From Toxonevra muliebris (Eukaryota; Arthropoda; Insecta; Diptera; Pallopteridae): DNA of 64,000 nucleotides. This document shows positions 37,239 through 48,980 of this stretch, one piece after another. How positions within the stretch are numbered: position 1 is the first letter of the stretch; each line of letters starts with the position of its first letter. The position numbers were made by a program, and so were the translations under genes. A model generated the notes under the pieces. The model did no database searches. It had not been told where the DNA came from and worked only from the letters and a program-made list of their open reading frames with translations. Where the stretch lies: the NCBI GenBank assembly GCA_963691655.1, contig OY829326.1, positions 16,232,878 to 16,296,877 on the forward strand. Direction: 5' to 3'.

Positions 37239-37781
37239 CTCTAATGTATATTGCCAATAATGATGATAAAGATACAACACCAAACACAAAAGTATTTTGT
37301 ATGATACAAATGTAACTTTTGGCAGAAATACAAACTTAAGCAGTTTGAGATTACAAAGAAAAATGTTTTTGATGTTAGGTGCGATTCATGTACTTTCAAC
37401 AACAACAAACCAATGCGCTAATGCGTAACATTAATTTTGTCACAATTTTATTGTAGTAGATGTGTTTATTTTTGAGCTGAGATGTTGTGTATGTTCATGG
37501 ATTCTAGTAAAACGTAGTAGGGTCAAAATTAAAGTGATCAGACGTTCCGGATTGGGTGAGAATGTATTGAATTAGAGTGTCCTGTGTTGAATTGAAAATT
37601 GCCCCTGGCCTGAAAGATAATTCTTATATTTAGAGAAGGTTATTCTAATACCTTGCACGAACAACAACAACATCAATCTTATATGTGAATATGTTCCAAT
37701 GCCTGCTTTTAATATCACTCTGTGAAGGCTAATAGACTTTGAAAGATTACATTGACCGCAGTGAAAATTGGAAGTGGTCTC

Positions 37782-38040
37782 TTAAAAATATACATTCTTC
37801 TAAGGAGTAACAGAAAAATAAAATTATGTATATTCTTCTGTTTTTGATTCTTTGAATTTTTTTTTTCTTTGAAAGAATTCAATATGAGGCTCAATATTTT
37901 TGCTTTAGACCAGAGTCATTCATTAAACCAATTTCGTAGTCACATGCGCTGAGACCCACTGCCTTCAATGTGATTACAAAATGATTCTTAATCCAAGAGT
38001 TACCCTCAGGGGACTTTGGAAAATATTGTAATGTCTTGCT
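37782..38040 (+). repeat. Second copy of an internal segment of the hAT element
   Basis: It matches 36204-36461 in the same orientation with roughly 90% identity by eye, including TTGAAAGAATTCAATATGAG and TTTGCTTTAGACCAGAGTCA. It lacks the hAT termini, so it is a truncated relative or a partial local duplication. Confidence 0.85.
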
Positions 38041-38159
38041 CGAGGTTTCATATTAATTAATTCCATATCTTTCGACTTCTTCAATGTTATGCTCGTCGAG
38101 TAGGTTGTGAACGACGACAAAAGTGTAAAAAAACAAATAGTCACGGAGTCTTGCACAAA

Positions 38160-38620
38160 ATATTACTGTTGACTTCAAGGAGTTCGTCAGCCTTAAAATC
38201 AAACGCAGAATAGCTCTCGTCAACATGTGCAACTACGCGCTCACAATCAGTAGGGGATTGAGAAGCAGAACCTCCAGACTAGCCGAACGAAAATAATGCT
38301 CTATAAGTCTCTCATCCATCCTAATGTTTGACGCTGAGACGTGAACGATGATGAACTATGACGAGAGACTATTGAAAGCATACGATATTCGCAGATCTGG
38401 GGTCCAATATCCGCGGCTATCAGCTATAGAACCTGTACACCGATACTGACAAAGTGAAGCACATAAAATTATAACGGGTTCGCAGGCTAGGTCATGTTGA
38501 GCGAATGGAAGAAAACGCTTCGCTAGGAAAATACACTATTCAACCGAAGTATTGAATTGCCCAGAAGAGGGCGACCTATTCGCTAGGTACAAGGGGACTT
38601 GACTTGCCAAATAAGTTAGT
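38160..38620 (+). pseudogene. Degenerate non-LTR retrotransposon reverse-transcriptase tail
   Basis: Interrupted plus-strand frames encode EFVSLKIKRRIALVNMCNYA, then RGLRSRTSRLAERK. Next come IMLYKSLIHPNV (the RT thumb motif usually written LYKTLIRPVLTYGSE), RLGHVERMEENAS (the W.GHV.RM motif) and a KRGRP-like remnant. This order is typical of the C-terminal end of non-LTR endonuclease/reverse-transcriptase proteins. Stops and frameshifts show it is inactive. Confidence 0.7.
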
Positions 38621-41600
38621 AAAAATAATTTATTAGACTCTAAAATATTCGTTTTAACTATTGTAATTTCTACAATCAAAGCAAAAGTTTAAAATTTTAC
38701 TAAAAATTAAATGCAACCCTTTTTCTCGTTGCACTTCCTCAGTTAAATTACATAATCATAATAAGAGCAAATTAGTATACTGCTGCAACATTTTGAAATG
38801 ATACTTGCAACTGTTGAATTTACCAGAAAGTGTTAAAAAGTAATTAAAATATGTAATGATACAAATTTTAACCGCATGTTAAAGTGTCTTTAGTTTATTG
38901 TATTGTGTTTTATTATATCCATTTTTCATCATAACAAAGCGTAAATCAAAAACTTACGCCACAGTAGATTTGTTTCCGCTTCCTGCTCATAAAATAAGCA
39001 AGCACTAATAATAAAATATAAAAGAAACAAATAAAAAATTAACTATAAATGGAGAAATGTTTTCTTTGCCTGTGGTAAAACACAATACAATATAATAACA
39101 AATGCAGCCGAACCACAACAAAACCAAAGTGTAAAAACTTTTTCTATCAATACAATGTTGTTTTAGCTTTTGGTTTTGTTTGATTTTTTGCATAACAGTG
39201 ACATTAAATCCCATCGCGAAATCCAGCACAACTGCACAACCATAACAGCCACCAATCACAAAATAAAAAACAATAACAATATAAGAAAAGTAAGGTCAAA
39301 GTTCAATACAACAACAGTAGATAAACACTAAATTGAGAGCAAGCTAGCAACACTTGTGCTGTTGGCAGCGGTTGTTGGAGGCTGATGTGGCAACATACCA
39401 CATACAAGCATGTAACATGCCACACGTTGCATTTTTACTCTATTGTTGCAGCATGAATGGGAGCATCAGGCAATACAAAAATAACTATTAAAGACGAGCT
39501 CATAAAATGTAGTTAATAAAAAAGTAAAGTAATAAAAAACAAGATGAAACCGCAATGCAAGAGAAGCTCTTTCACGGAAACTGTGCAGAGTTCAACTTCA
39601 AGTGCCCACCACCATGAGCATCATGTTGTTGCCAAGATGCTGAGCTGATGCTGATGATAATGTGAACTGTGATTCCATCACAATATAAAAGAAAATCTAT
39701 GTTCAAATCGTAATTTCACAATTAGAGACGAGCGCAACAATTGCTGCGTTCAGTTCAGTTCAGTTCAGCTAAACTTTTCCCCCCCATTTGCATTTACTTA
39801 CATGCAAAACTTTCACCAGTTTTCAGTTCATTTAAAAGAAATTATGGATAACGTCTTCGTCATCTGTAATGATGTATATGCAGCGAACATTAAAGGTGAT
39901 GCAGTTGCAGTTTTTAAGTTTAGCGCATCGAGATAAATGCAATGGTGAAATGCAACCGATAATTTTTTTTGCTTAGGGAAAATTTTTAGACAAAGGACAG
40001 ATTAATTTGATGGCACTTTTTAATGTTGGTTGTTTGCTTCAATGCTTTCAACGAAATTATCAGTTGGAATGTAATAATATTAATTGAATCGTATGCATTT
40101 TGCTGTTATCTATAATTTATTTTTATCAGAGTTAGTTATTAATAAAGAAAACAACAAAAGTTACTTTTTTATGATGGTTTTTTAACAGAAGTCACTGCCT
40201 AGATTAATTCCTCCCAAGTAACATATAGACTGTTACGTGACATTTTTGTTTTGGGGAGTTCAAGATCAAGATGGGAATCGATACGTAGTTTAATTATTTT
40301 GAAGTCCTATAACTTTGAAGCATGAGGCAAAGTTGTTTGTTATGGAATGACAAGCAATTTTAATTTCCTTCAATTCAAAACAAACGTTCACAGATACTTT
40401 TCCTCTTTCCTCCTCCCATTAAACTAGCTTCCTTTCCCAATCAACACAATGCTTTACATTTATAGGGGCAATATTCCTGTGTGTTGACTATATCCTGAAA
40501 AAAAAAGATTTGGGCAATTAAGGTGTTAGGTCCAGTTAGAGGCGTGAAAAATTTTGTATTTTAAATAATTTTTTTTGACAGTAATTACATATATTTCCAA
40601 AAACTATCAATACAGAGTTATTACTCTATGTTTTATCTTTACTTGACCAAAATATAAAAAAAAAGAATTAATTGGCAACGAAGTTACCGCGTTTTTCCCA
40701 AAACTATGTTTTTAAATTCGGTGACCACTCTTATTCAAATACCACGCGACGGATTTGAATGAAATTTATACACCATATTAAAAACATACAAAACTAGTAT
40801 TTAACGAGAGGATTTGTTTTTTTAACTTCTATTTTTTTAACAATAAACTAGTTTTTTTTTCGTTACGGTAGAGATGCCTTTTGGTTTTTATAGTGTTTTT
40901 ATGGTTAAACTAATAATCGAAGATTTGGAGGAAATAGAATATTTAGTGCTGCCTAACCAGTACTAGATATTGATGTCAGTACTTCCTATATGCCTGCATT
41001 ATTATTACACAAGCCAAGATTTCTTCAAAGATGAAGCATGTTGAAAGTTGAGATTTTTTTCGTTCATATAGACAATTTCAATGGGCGATTGTTCACTTGG
41101 CAATCGTTAACAATCACGGTATATTGTTGTTGGCTCATTTAAAACTTTAACCTAGGGGAAAACCCACTTGCGGGTATATATGAGAGTCCAAAAAATCACA
41201 TATTTGTTGTTATTCCACAAAATTATACAAAAAAAAACATTATGCTTAAAGCTAAAATTAAAATGTTAAAAAATGAGAAATAAGAAAAAAGTAAATATAT
41301 TTTTATTTTCAACAAAAAACATAAAAAAACATATACATTTGTATTGGTATGTATGTATACTTTCGTATATTAATAATAGAAGAAAATATATTGCGCATAT
41401 ATGTTGGTTAATTTATTTAGCACTCTTCGATCAATTAAATATACAAATAAACTTTAATAACGAGTATATGTATGTATGTAAATAACTTTACAACAATTTT
41501 TTGTTATTTATTTTAGTTTGTTTTAAATTTATGTTTATTTATTTAAAAAAAAAACAACAACTTGAAGGTGATTATCTCACAGCTTCTTTATTTACAAATT

Positions 41601-42005
41601 TATTTCAAATGGAATATTTACAAATTTGAATAGTTTTAAATGTCTGCGCAGTGCTATCTTTATATTTAAATGCGACATTTTGCATTCAGCGGTGCTGCCC
41701 ATCATCCTACTTTTTAAAGTATATAATTATGCATGTATGTACTTACCGATGTATTTGTTTGTATTGATAATAAAAAATTTAATTTTATTTAATATATGAG
41801 TTCCATTGTGAATCTTCAATAATCTAAAAGATTTCCATTTATGATGGTTGCTTTGATATATTTAACTACTTTGAAGGGCATTAAGTTCATTTACATGTGT
41901 TTAACACTGTTCTAGAAATGGAAACTTTTGAAAACGAGCAGAGACGGGACAAATGCACTTGGGGTAACGGGGGGTCACTGAGTCCGAATCCGTGGTTCGT
42001 TTTGC
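38621..42005. other. AT-rich intergenic DNA
   Basis: No gene is supported. It contains a (TTCAG)4 run at about 39749-39769. Otherwise it is AT-rich with short open frames only. Confidence 0.4.
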
Positions 42006-42205
42006 TCTGCTACGTCACAATTTTTTTTTATTGACATAAAAATTTTTAAAATTGAAAAAACCAAAAAATTAAAAATGCAGTTCATATTTTTTTTCATCAA
42101 AACATCCACTTTTACAAAAAAAAATTTTTCGATTTTTTTATTAATTATTTTTTCGTAATTTTTTTCATCCTCGTTATCATCGTTCACTTTTATCTCGTTG
42201 TTAGC

Positions 42206-42216
42206 TTAACCCAGTA

Positions 42217-42247
<31 letters not shown>

Positions 42248-43520
42248 AACGAGGAGGAAAGCATAAAAAGCCACCCAGTCAGTGCGTGACATTCTCACGC
42301 TAAAACCACCTCTCGTCTGTACGGATATTCCTCCCGGAACCACCGTTAGGTATTACGTCGGAAGGCCGTAATGAGCTTAGTGCTCAATCGTCAGTATTGG
42401 TTTCTGTCCAATTCTGTTCGGTTTTATCGTCGGTTGACGATATCTGGCTCCATATTTGTAGTATTTGCCGTGCGCTCGACTTTGCGCGCACGTTCTGCAT
42501 CATACAGAGTGGTCATCATATCTGCAGCAACCTTGCATGCTGCATTCCATTTTTCCGCTGTGTTACACATCTGTGTCGTCAGATTCCTTTCTGTAGGGGG
42601 TTCTCCAAAGGCTTTCTCCAGCTCATCTCTGTTTTTGTTGAAACGTGGGCATATAAAAAGTATATGCTGCGCGTTCTCCCGTTCCTCTGGGCATCTTGGG
42701 TAAAACGGGTCTTCTTCTCCGGTGTTGATTTTATGCAAGTACTGCTTGAAGCACCCATGGCCACTAAGCAGCTGCGTAATGTGGTAATTCAGTTCACCAT
42801 GTCTGCGTGATATCCACTCTTCTATATCCGTAATGAGATTGTAGGTCCATCGACCCTTCTCGGATGACTCCCATCTTCGCTGCCATTCCATGATGGTACG
42901 CTGTCTTTCTTCTCTTCTTATGGCTTCGGTTGATTTTGTGTCACGGCCATATAACCGCTTCATCTCTTGTGCCTGTAAATCTATGGGTACCTTACTTGCT
43001 ATGACACAAATAGCATCGTCCGATACTGTGCGATACGCGCTAGCAACCCTCAGGGCACTGAGCCTATATATCGCACGGATATCCTTCTGGTGTGTTTTCT
43101 TGCTGTCCGCCCAGATAGGTGCTGCATACAAGATTACTGACGTAGTAACCGTTGAAAGCAGCCGGCGCCTGCCCTCACGCGGGCCTCCTATATTCGGCAT
43201 GATGCGTGTTAATGCGCTGTTTATTCGTGCTGCTTTTCCACTAGCAGCTTTCAGGTGATCCTTGAACGTCATTCTAGAATCTATAAGTACTCCTAAGTAC
43301 TTAATGTGTGGACACGAGGTGATGTTATGATCACCAACCGTGATGACCAGCTCTGCACGTGCTCTTCTGGTACTCAATACCACGAACCCAGTAATGCCTA
43401 GCGGTGCCATATGGCACCTTGTCGCTGAACCAATCCTGAGTCAGGTTCAAAAAAAATTGTTTTCTCAAGTTTCTTTCTTGATCTATCTACTTTGGTTCCC
43501 GCTCGTCCTTAATGGGTTAA
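42206..43520. mobile_element. TTAA-flanked MITE (about 138 bp) split by a retrotransposon
   Basis: The left end is TTAACCCAGTAATGCCTAGCG (in part) at 42206. The right end at 43520 inverts to TTAACCCATTAAGGACGAGCG (in part). The tips are similar over about 20 bp and TTAA stands at both ends, fitting a piggyBac-type MITE. The original unit is 42206-42221 plus 43399-43520. An inverted paralogue lies at 44236-44350. Confidence 0.6.
42222..43384 (-). mobile_element. 5'-truncated non-LTR retrotransposon (R1/LOA-like ORF2 tail)
   Basis: It is bounded by a 14-bp duplication, AACCCAGTAATGCC (42208-42221 and 43385-43398). It ends in a 26-nt poly(A) on the minus strand (poly-T 42222-42247). The single open frame stops at 42424 and covers the RT C-terminal part (HIKYLGVLIDSRMTFKDHL, VILYAAPIWA), then LLSGHGCFKQYLHKI and a CxxC...H...C knuckle (YPRCPEERENAQHILFICPRF). 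The frame is intact, so insertion is fairly young, but about two thirds of ORF2 and all of ORF1 are missing. The apparent ATG at 43410 lies in flanking host DNA, so the first eight residues of that frame are not retrotransposon. Clade is inferred from the HGCFxxYL block. Confidence 0.9.
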
Positions 43521-44583
43521 AGCAATGATGGCCAAACACGTACTTAAATGCAAAATGTGCTTTAAACTCTTTATTCATATCGTATACACATATGCCAAAT
43601 CAATTCTCAAGCTACGATGCGTATGTAAGAATGCGATTGGCGTACTTGAATAAGATGTTCAGTACGTAATTAGAGAAAGAAAGCAACAACAACAGCATAA
43701 CTTGTACCGATTTTAGAATGTTTAAAAGTCACTGCGTTTGCAAAACTACGTCTCCACAACCATGCCTTCGTCTTCGCTGAAAAATGCCGTTGCAACGTTC
43801 AAATGCAGAGCAGTATAAAAATTTGGCTTTAATTTAATGTGTTCTTGATCAATTAAATCCTAAAAATTAATTTAAACTTTGTTGTTAAATTGCGAAGCAA
43901 GCTTGGAGTTTTCTGTCACCAGTTTTAATTCTGTACAAACTATTTGCTTTGCTATTAGTGTTTTGAGAATCGCGATGTGTGCAAAAATGGAATCCAGCGT
44001 GTATGAACCTAAAATAAAACATCTTCGGACAAATTATGAATAAAAGCTAAAATTTAAAAATAAATCTTTCTCTTGTCAAAAACTATGTGCATAGGTACTT
44101 TTTTATTTTATATTATATATTTATCTACAATGTGTTCAAAAATGAATACGTGAACGTGTCAAAAAGGAAACAACAATATATAAATTTATTTGTAGGTATA
44201 CACAAAGAAATTTTTAGGATTTAATTGTTCAAGAACTCAAAGTAGATAGATCAAGAAAGTAACTTGAAAAAAAATTATTTTTGAACCTGACTCAGGAACG
44301 GCTTAGCGACAAAGTGCCATATGGCATCGCTGGGCATTACTGGTTTAAGCTAACAACGAGATAAAAGTGTACGATGATAACGAGGATGAAAAAAATTACG
44401 AAAAAATAAATTAATTAAAAAAAAAAAATATTTTAAAAATTTTAAAGTTAAAAAATAAAAAAAATCGAAAAATTTTTTTTTGTAAAAGTGGATGTTTTGA
44501 TGAAAAAAAATATGAACTGCATTTTTAAATTTTTTGTTTTTTCAATTTTAAAAATTTTGATATCAATAATTGTGACGTAGCAG

Positions 44584-47500
44584 GCTGTTGAACAGTGTAA
44601 TCAGTCGCTTCTACTCAAAAATCTCAAGAATAAAAGAAAAACATCACTTTCTAACTTCTAGTCGATATTACTTAGTAGCAGCTACTTACAACCCCGAGAG
44701 GTTTAGATATGAGGTCATATTTATATGACGGGTAATTATAAAGAGCAAAGCTCTGCTCTAGCCAGAGCTGGGCAAGTGCATTGAAACTATGCAGAGCTTT
44801 CTACCTCGCCCAATTTTTTGCAGTTGCGACAGTGGGTATTGTAAAGAGCAATTGGCCAAGTGAAAATTGCCAAGAAACTAAAAATGAAGAATAGCCTAAA
44901 AAAACCACCACTTTGCTCATTGTGAATAAAGGTCATTTTTTTTAGGGTTATTAATCATTTTAAGCTTTAGGGAGTTCATTCTTGTGGCCCATAAAAACAT
45001 CCAATGGCCAGTTATCTGGGAAGATTGTGATTCTAAAAACATTTGGAGTTTTTTTTTATAATATTGAAAAATATTAAAAAGAGTAGAACTACACTGATTC
45101 ACAAAAGTGATCGAAGAGGGGAACATTTTTCGGACACGTTAAATAGGCAAGAATAACGTCCTTGTTCACATTTTGTGGTTGGAATATTTGTAATTTCCTG
45201 TTTATGCCAATTTTTTTACATCTTTTGTGTTTGAAGTTAAGTCAAAATCCTAAGTGCAAAAATTGATCGTAAATTCTTTTAATTTAAAAAAAATGCTGTT
45301 TATAAAAGGCAATAGAATATGAAAATAAAAATATGGAGAAAAAAGGTTATCCAGTGGTTGTCTATAGGTCCATAGTTAAAGGGCAAACAAATAAATATAG
45401 AGGGATGAAGTTTGGTGTGATGATTGAAGAAATGCTAAGTAAACATCATTTTATTAAAATTCGGGCATGAAAGGGTTAATATCCACTCATAAAAGGAGTT
45501 TAATTTTGTTACTTAGTATTTACTTTTTAATGGCAACCCTGATTAAATATTAAAATATAATGAAGAATTTAAAACCGGAAAGGAAACAAAGTAAAACGAA
45601 AAAAACAACGCTTGTTGTTTTTATTTTGAGTACATTAGATTTTTTTAAAATTTAATTTATAAACTATATTGTCTCTATTTTGTGTCCCGGGAAAAAAGGC
45701 TAATTCCGTTTATTTTTTGGGTTATGGCAATTTGTCCTGGGATTACATAAAATGAAAATGGCAATCCTAATTACATATGATGTACAGTTTCAATCGAATA
45801 TGAAATTAATTATGAAAATTATATTTATGTATAAAATAAATTAAATTTTGCATTATATTTAAGTCTGTTACGGATTTAAAATCAGTAAACAGCTTTGGAT
45901 CGAAATTTTGGCTTGGCAAACTATTTAATTTGGATTAAATTGCAAAACAAATCATTTTTTGAAATCTTCAAATTTTCAATTCGGTTCATTAACCAAAAGA
46001 TATAATTTGGGAACAAAACGAGTTTAGCTTGTGATCAAATTAAAAATTATGTTCGTATGAGAATTAATCGCAAATGAAGGCAACGATAAATAAGTACTAA
46101 ATAAAATAGAAAGTAAGCATTGCAATATTATATTTTGATTAGGTTTAATTGACTCTGATCAGGCTTAAATTAGACTATTGATTATTTTTTTACGCTAGAT
46201 AAGTATGTATCGTAAATTGACATACGATATAGAGTTTCTGTATAACTACATATACAAATTGTGTGTACTTTTCGTGCATTTTCATCATATTCGTATATTG
46301 TGAGATTATTATTTACACTTTTTCTCACAATTTGTGCATCATTGTATATACTTTGTATATACTAAAAATAAGCTCAATGGTAGTTCCGCATTATCATCAA
46401 CGATCAACATCAAACTCATCATCGTAATCATCAAAGTTATTGTTACATAACAATACAATAGTACACAGAAATTATCACAAAAATTATGTTTACCGTATTC
46501 AACTTATCAAATAAATGGGACTTTGCTGTACCTCACTTTATAATAACAATATTTTTCGTATACTTGTACATTATTTTTATTTACTATATAACTAGTACTT
46601 CTAAAATTACCTAAACAACTACAGACAACGACAACAGCAACTTCGTAAGTAGTAGGTATCATTATTGTGAGTGAGTACTTTTCCAAACGAACGCAAACAT
46701 TTTAAGTCTAAATCTCAGTTACCATTTTTTCAATTGTATAAGTTACAATGCATATTTATATTTCTTCTCTTATTTCAATTACGTTGTAGTATTTTACTAT
46801 ATATTTTTTAATTTTTAACGGAAATATGCGGCATTTGTCACGCAATATTTTTGTTTTTTCGTTTCAATTTAAAATTTAACGCTGCAATAATTTCTTTGGC
46901 CAAATTCGTTGTAATAAAATATATATGTACCTACCTATTTTTATAGATTATATTTATACTTATGTATATATTGCACATGTGTAAATTGAAATAATTTTAA
47001 TTATAAATGTATATAAGTTGTAGGGGGAGTAAGAAAACTACATTTTTTTTTTCGTATGAAACCAAATAATATTAGTTCATAAATATTAGACACTGTTTTA
47101 TTCGTACGCTATGTGAACATCAAGCACGACACTAAAATACACAATTCCAGTCATTGACATTGTTCAAATATTAAATGCAAAGGCCCATAATCAGAGTCAA
47201 AAGCAAAGTACTAAGCAATATAGAAATTTTTCGAAAATGTTTCTTAAAGCTTTGAAATAGGTAATTAATATTTATCGAAAATAATAACAAATCATAAATA
47301 ACCTACAGGCATCTCTATATATATAGGAGAGGAGGCCCAATGACTGTAGACCCCAAATGATATTATACCTTAACTCATTAGCTACCAACGGACATAAAAT
47401 TTGAGCTGTTTTGAAAAAAATCGAATTTCCGATTTTCAAAAATGTAGACACCTGCAAAAAATTCACTAACAAAGTTGAAAAATACAATACAAGGTACTTT

Positions 47501-47859
47501 TATTTAATATTCATTGTTTTTAGTTTATAAAAAACGTTTATATTAAAAGGCAATGAAATTAATAATATAAAAACGTAGGCTAAAAAATCTATCAAAAAAT
47601 AAGAATTCAATCTGAATCATCTGAGCTATGTACACATTTGAGAATGGCCCCTACCATACTATGATAATCAAAAAACCATCAAAAAATTTTGAAAAATTAA
47701 TAAAATTCACATTTACAATTAAAAATATTGATAAATATTTCGTATGATCGCATTTTCATAAAAAAAAAATTATGTGTCTACAGATACTCACAGTAGAAGT
47801 GAAACTTTGTTGTTTATTTGAAAATTATTAGAAAATATTTATAACAAATTCTGTTGAAG
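44584..47859. other. AT-rich intergenic DNA
   Basis: I see no gene. One MITE-like end, TTAACCCTTTCATGCCCGAA on the minus strand, starts at 45479 and resembles the end at 57376. Confidence 0.4.
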
Positions 47860-48980
47860 TTTTTGCAGTCTTTTTCTCTCTATTTTGTTGTTGCTTTTTT
47901 TCTGTTGATACTCTTTACACTTATCGGAACAAACACGACGTAGTTCCGCTATATGCAATCAAGCAGAGCCAACTTGGTCGGCTCTCTCAATAAAGCACAT
48001 GAGATAAAACTGCGAGAAGTAGACTCTCTGGTTGATTTTATGTAGCAGAATACGAACTGCATTACTTCGTTTCTTAGGCTGATGTTACACGGTCAATGTT
48101 TTGCTGTCAATGTTTTCTGTTTTTACTCTCTTGTCATCGTTTTGTTTGATGCCCTGTTACATTATCAGTTTTTTGCTGAATGTCATTTTTTAATACTTTT
48201 ACCTGCAACTATGTTTTTCCAACTAAAAAGTATTTAATTGTATTTTGGAGTGAATGAAAATTCAACATTTGGAATGGAATTGGATGGAAAATAATTATGA
48301 CAATATGAGATAATGCGTGTGGAAATAGCAACAAATTATACAAAAAATGTTGCATTTATATATGAAAAACGCAGAAAAATAATCTTTAAAATTTGCGAAC
48401 TATTAAAAAAAGCTCCGCCACTTTGTTACTTGGCCATTGAATTACCATGTTTTTATAAAAATTATTAAGTAATTTTTTAACAAACAAAAGCCAAACAACG
48501 CAAAGGGTGGCAAAGAAAAAATGTATTTATAAGTTAGTAAAAAGTCTATTATTTTTCATAAAATATTAGTATTTTCCAATAAAATGCAACAGTGCATCTT
48601 CAGCAACCCCATTTTATTTGAAGTGATGCAGGTTTTTTTTGAAGTGAAATGTTTTCATCCTCTCTTTTGCTCAGTGTTCATTTTTCAAAGCAACAACAAT
48701 TTCATTGTTTGACAGCAAAACATTGACCGTGTAACATCGCCCTTACTGGTTTCGTATGAGTGCGATTTTTCACGTGACCGTTGTTGTTGAAGCTTTTGCA
48801 CTCATCCTCTTTTTATTTTCTGAAACTTTTTTTCTGTTGATACTCTCTACACTTCTCGACTCAAACATGACGTAGTACTAAACATTAACAACAGCATAAC
48901 TTCGTTTCTTATTAGTTTCGTATAAGTACAACAACAACGCGACCTCCGTTGCAAAATTTTCGATTTACCCTCGTTAAAGA
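47860..48980. repeat. Local direct duplication, one copy interrupted by a MITE
   Basis: About 47870-48073 plus 48743-48775 and about 48815-48940 share TTTTTTTCTGTTGATACTCT, ACGACGTAGT-like blocks and ACTTCGTTTCTTA...GGTTTCGTATGAGT. A third relative of the end segment (TTAGTTTCGTATGAATGCAA) is at 1127-1190. Confidence 0.65.
48077..48742. mobile_element. TTA-flanked MITE (about 670 bp) with about 30-bp inverted ends
   Basis: The tips are GGCTGATGTTACACGGTCAA and, inverted, GGGCGATGTTACACGGTCAA, continuing with TGTTTTGCTGTCAA on both sides. TTA flanks both ends, and the sister repeat at 48893-48920 has a single TTA in the same context, so the duplication is TTA. Three-base TWA duplications are typical of PIF/Harbinger. 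No transposase frame. A degenerate end of the same family is at about 14201-14245. Confidence 0.85.

Larger units (their letters stand above)
42006..44583. repeat. Large inverted repeat with about 740-bp spacer
   Basis: The left arm (42006-42221 plus 43399-43493) and the right arm (about 44236-44583) are inverted copies. Both run from CTACGTCACAAT through TTTGATGAAAAAAAATATG-type sequence and the AGTAATGCC...GCCATATGGCAC block to CTATCTACTTTG. The left arm is split by a retrotransposon insertion and the right arm is continuous, so the right arm serves as the empty site. The spacer 43521-44235 has no gene. Confidence 0.85.

Noticed and set aside
39749..39769. Repeated TTCAGTTCAG as multiple initiator elements
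   Set aside because: TCAGTT fits the Inr, but no DPE is at +28 from any copy and no open frame follows. It is a short tandem repeat.
42424..43410. The 328-codon frame as a host gene
   Set aside because: It is the tail of a non-LTR retrotransposon with poly(A) and target duplication. The ATG is flanking host sequence.
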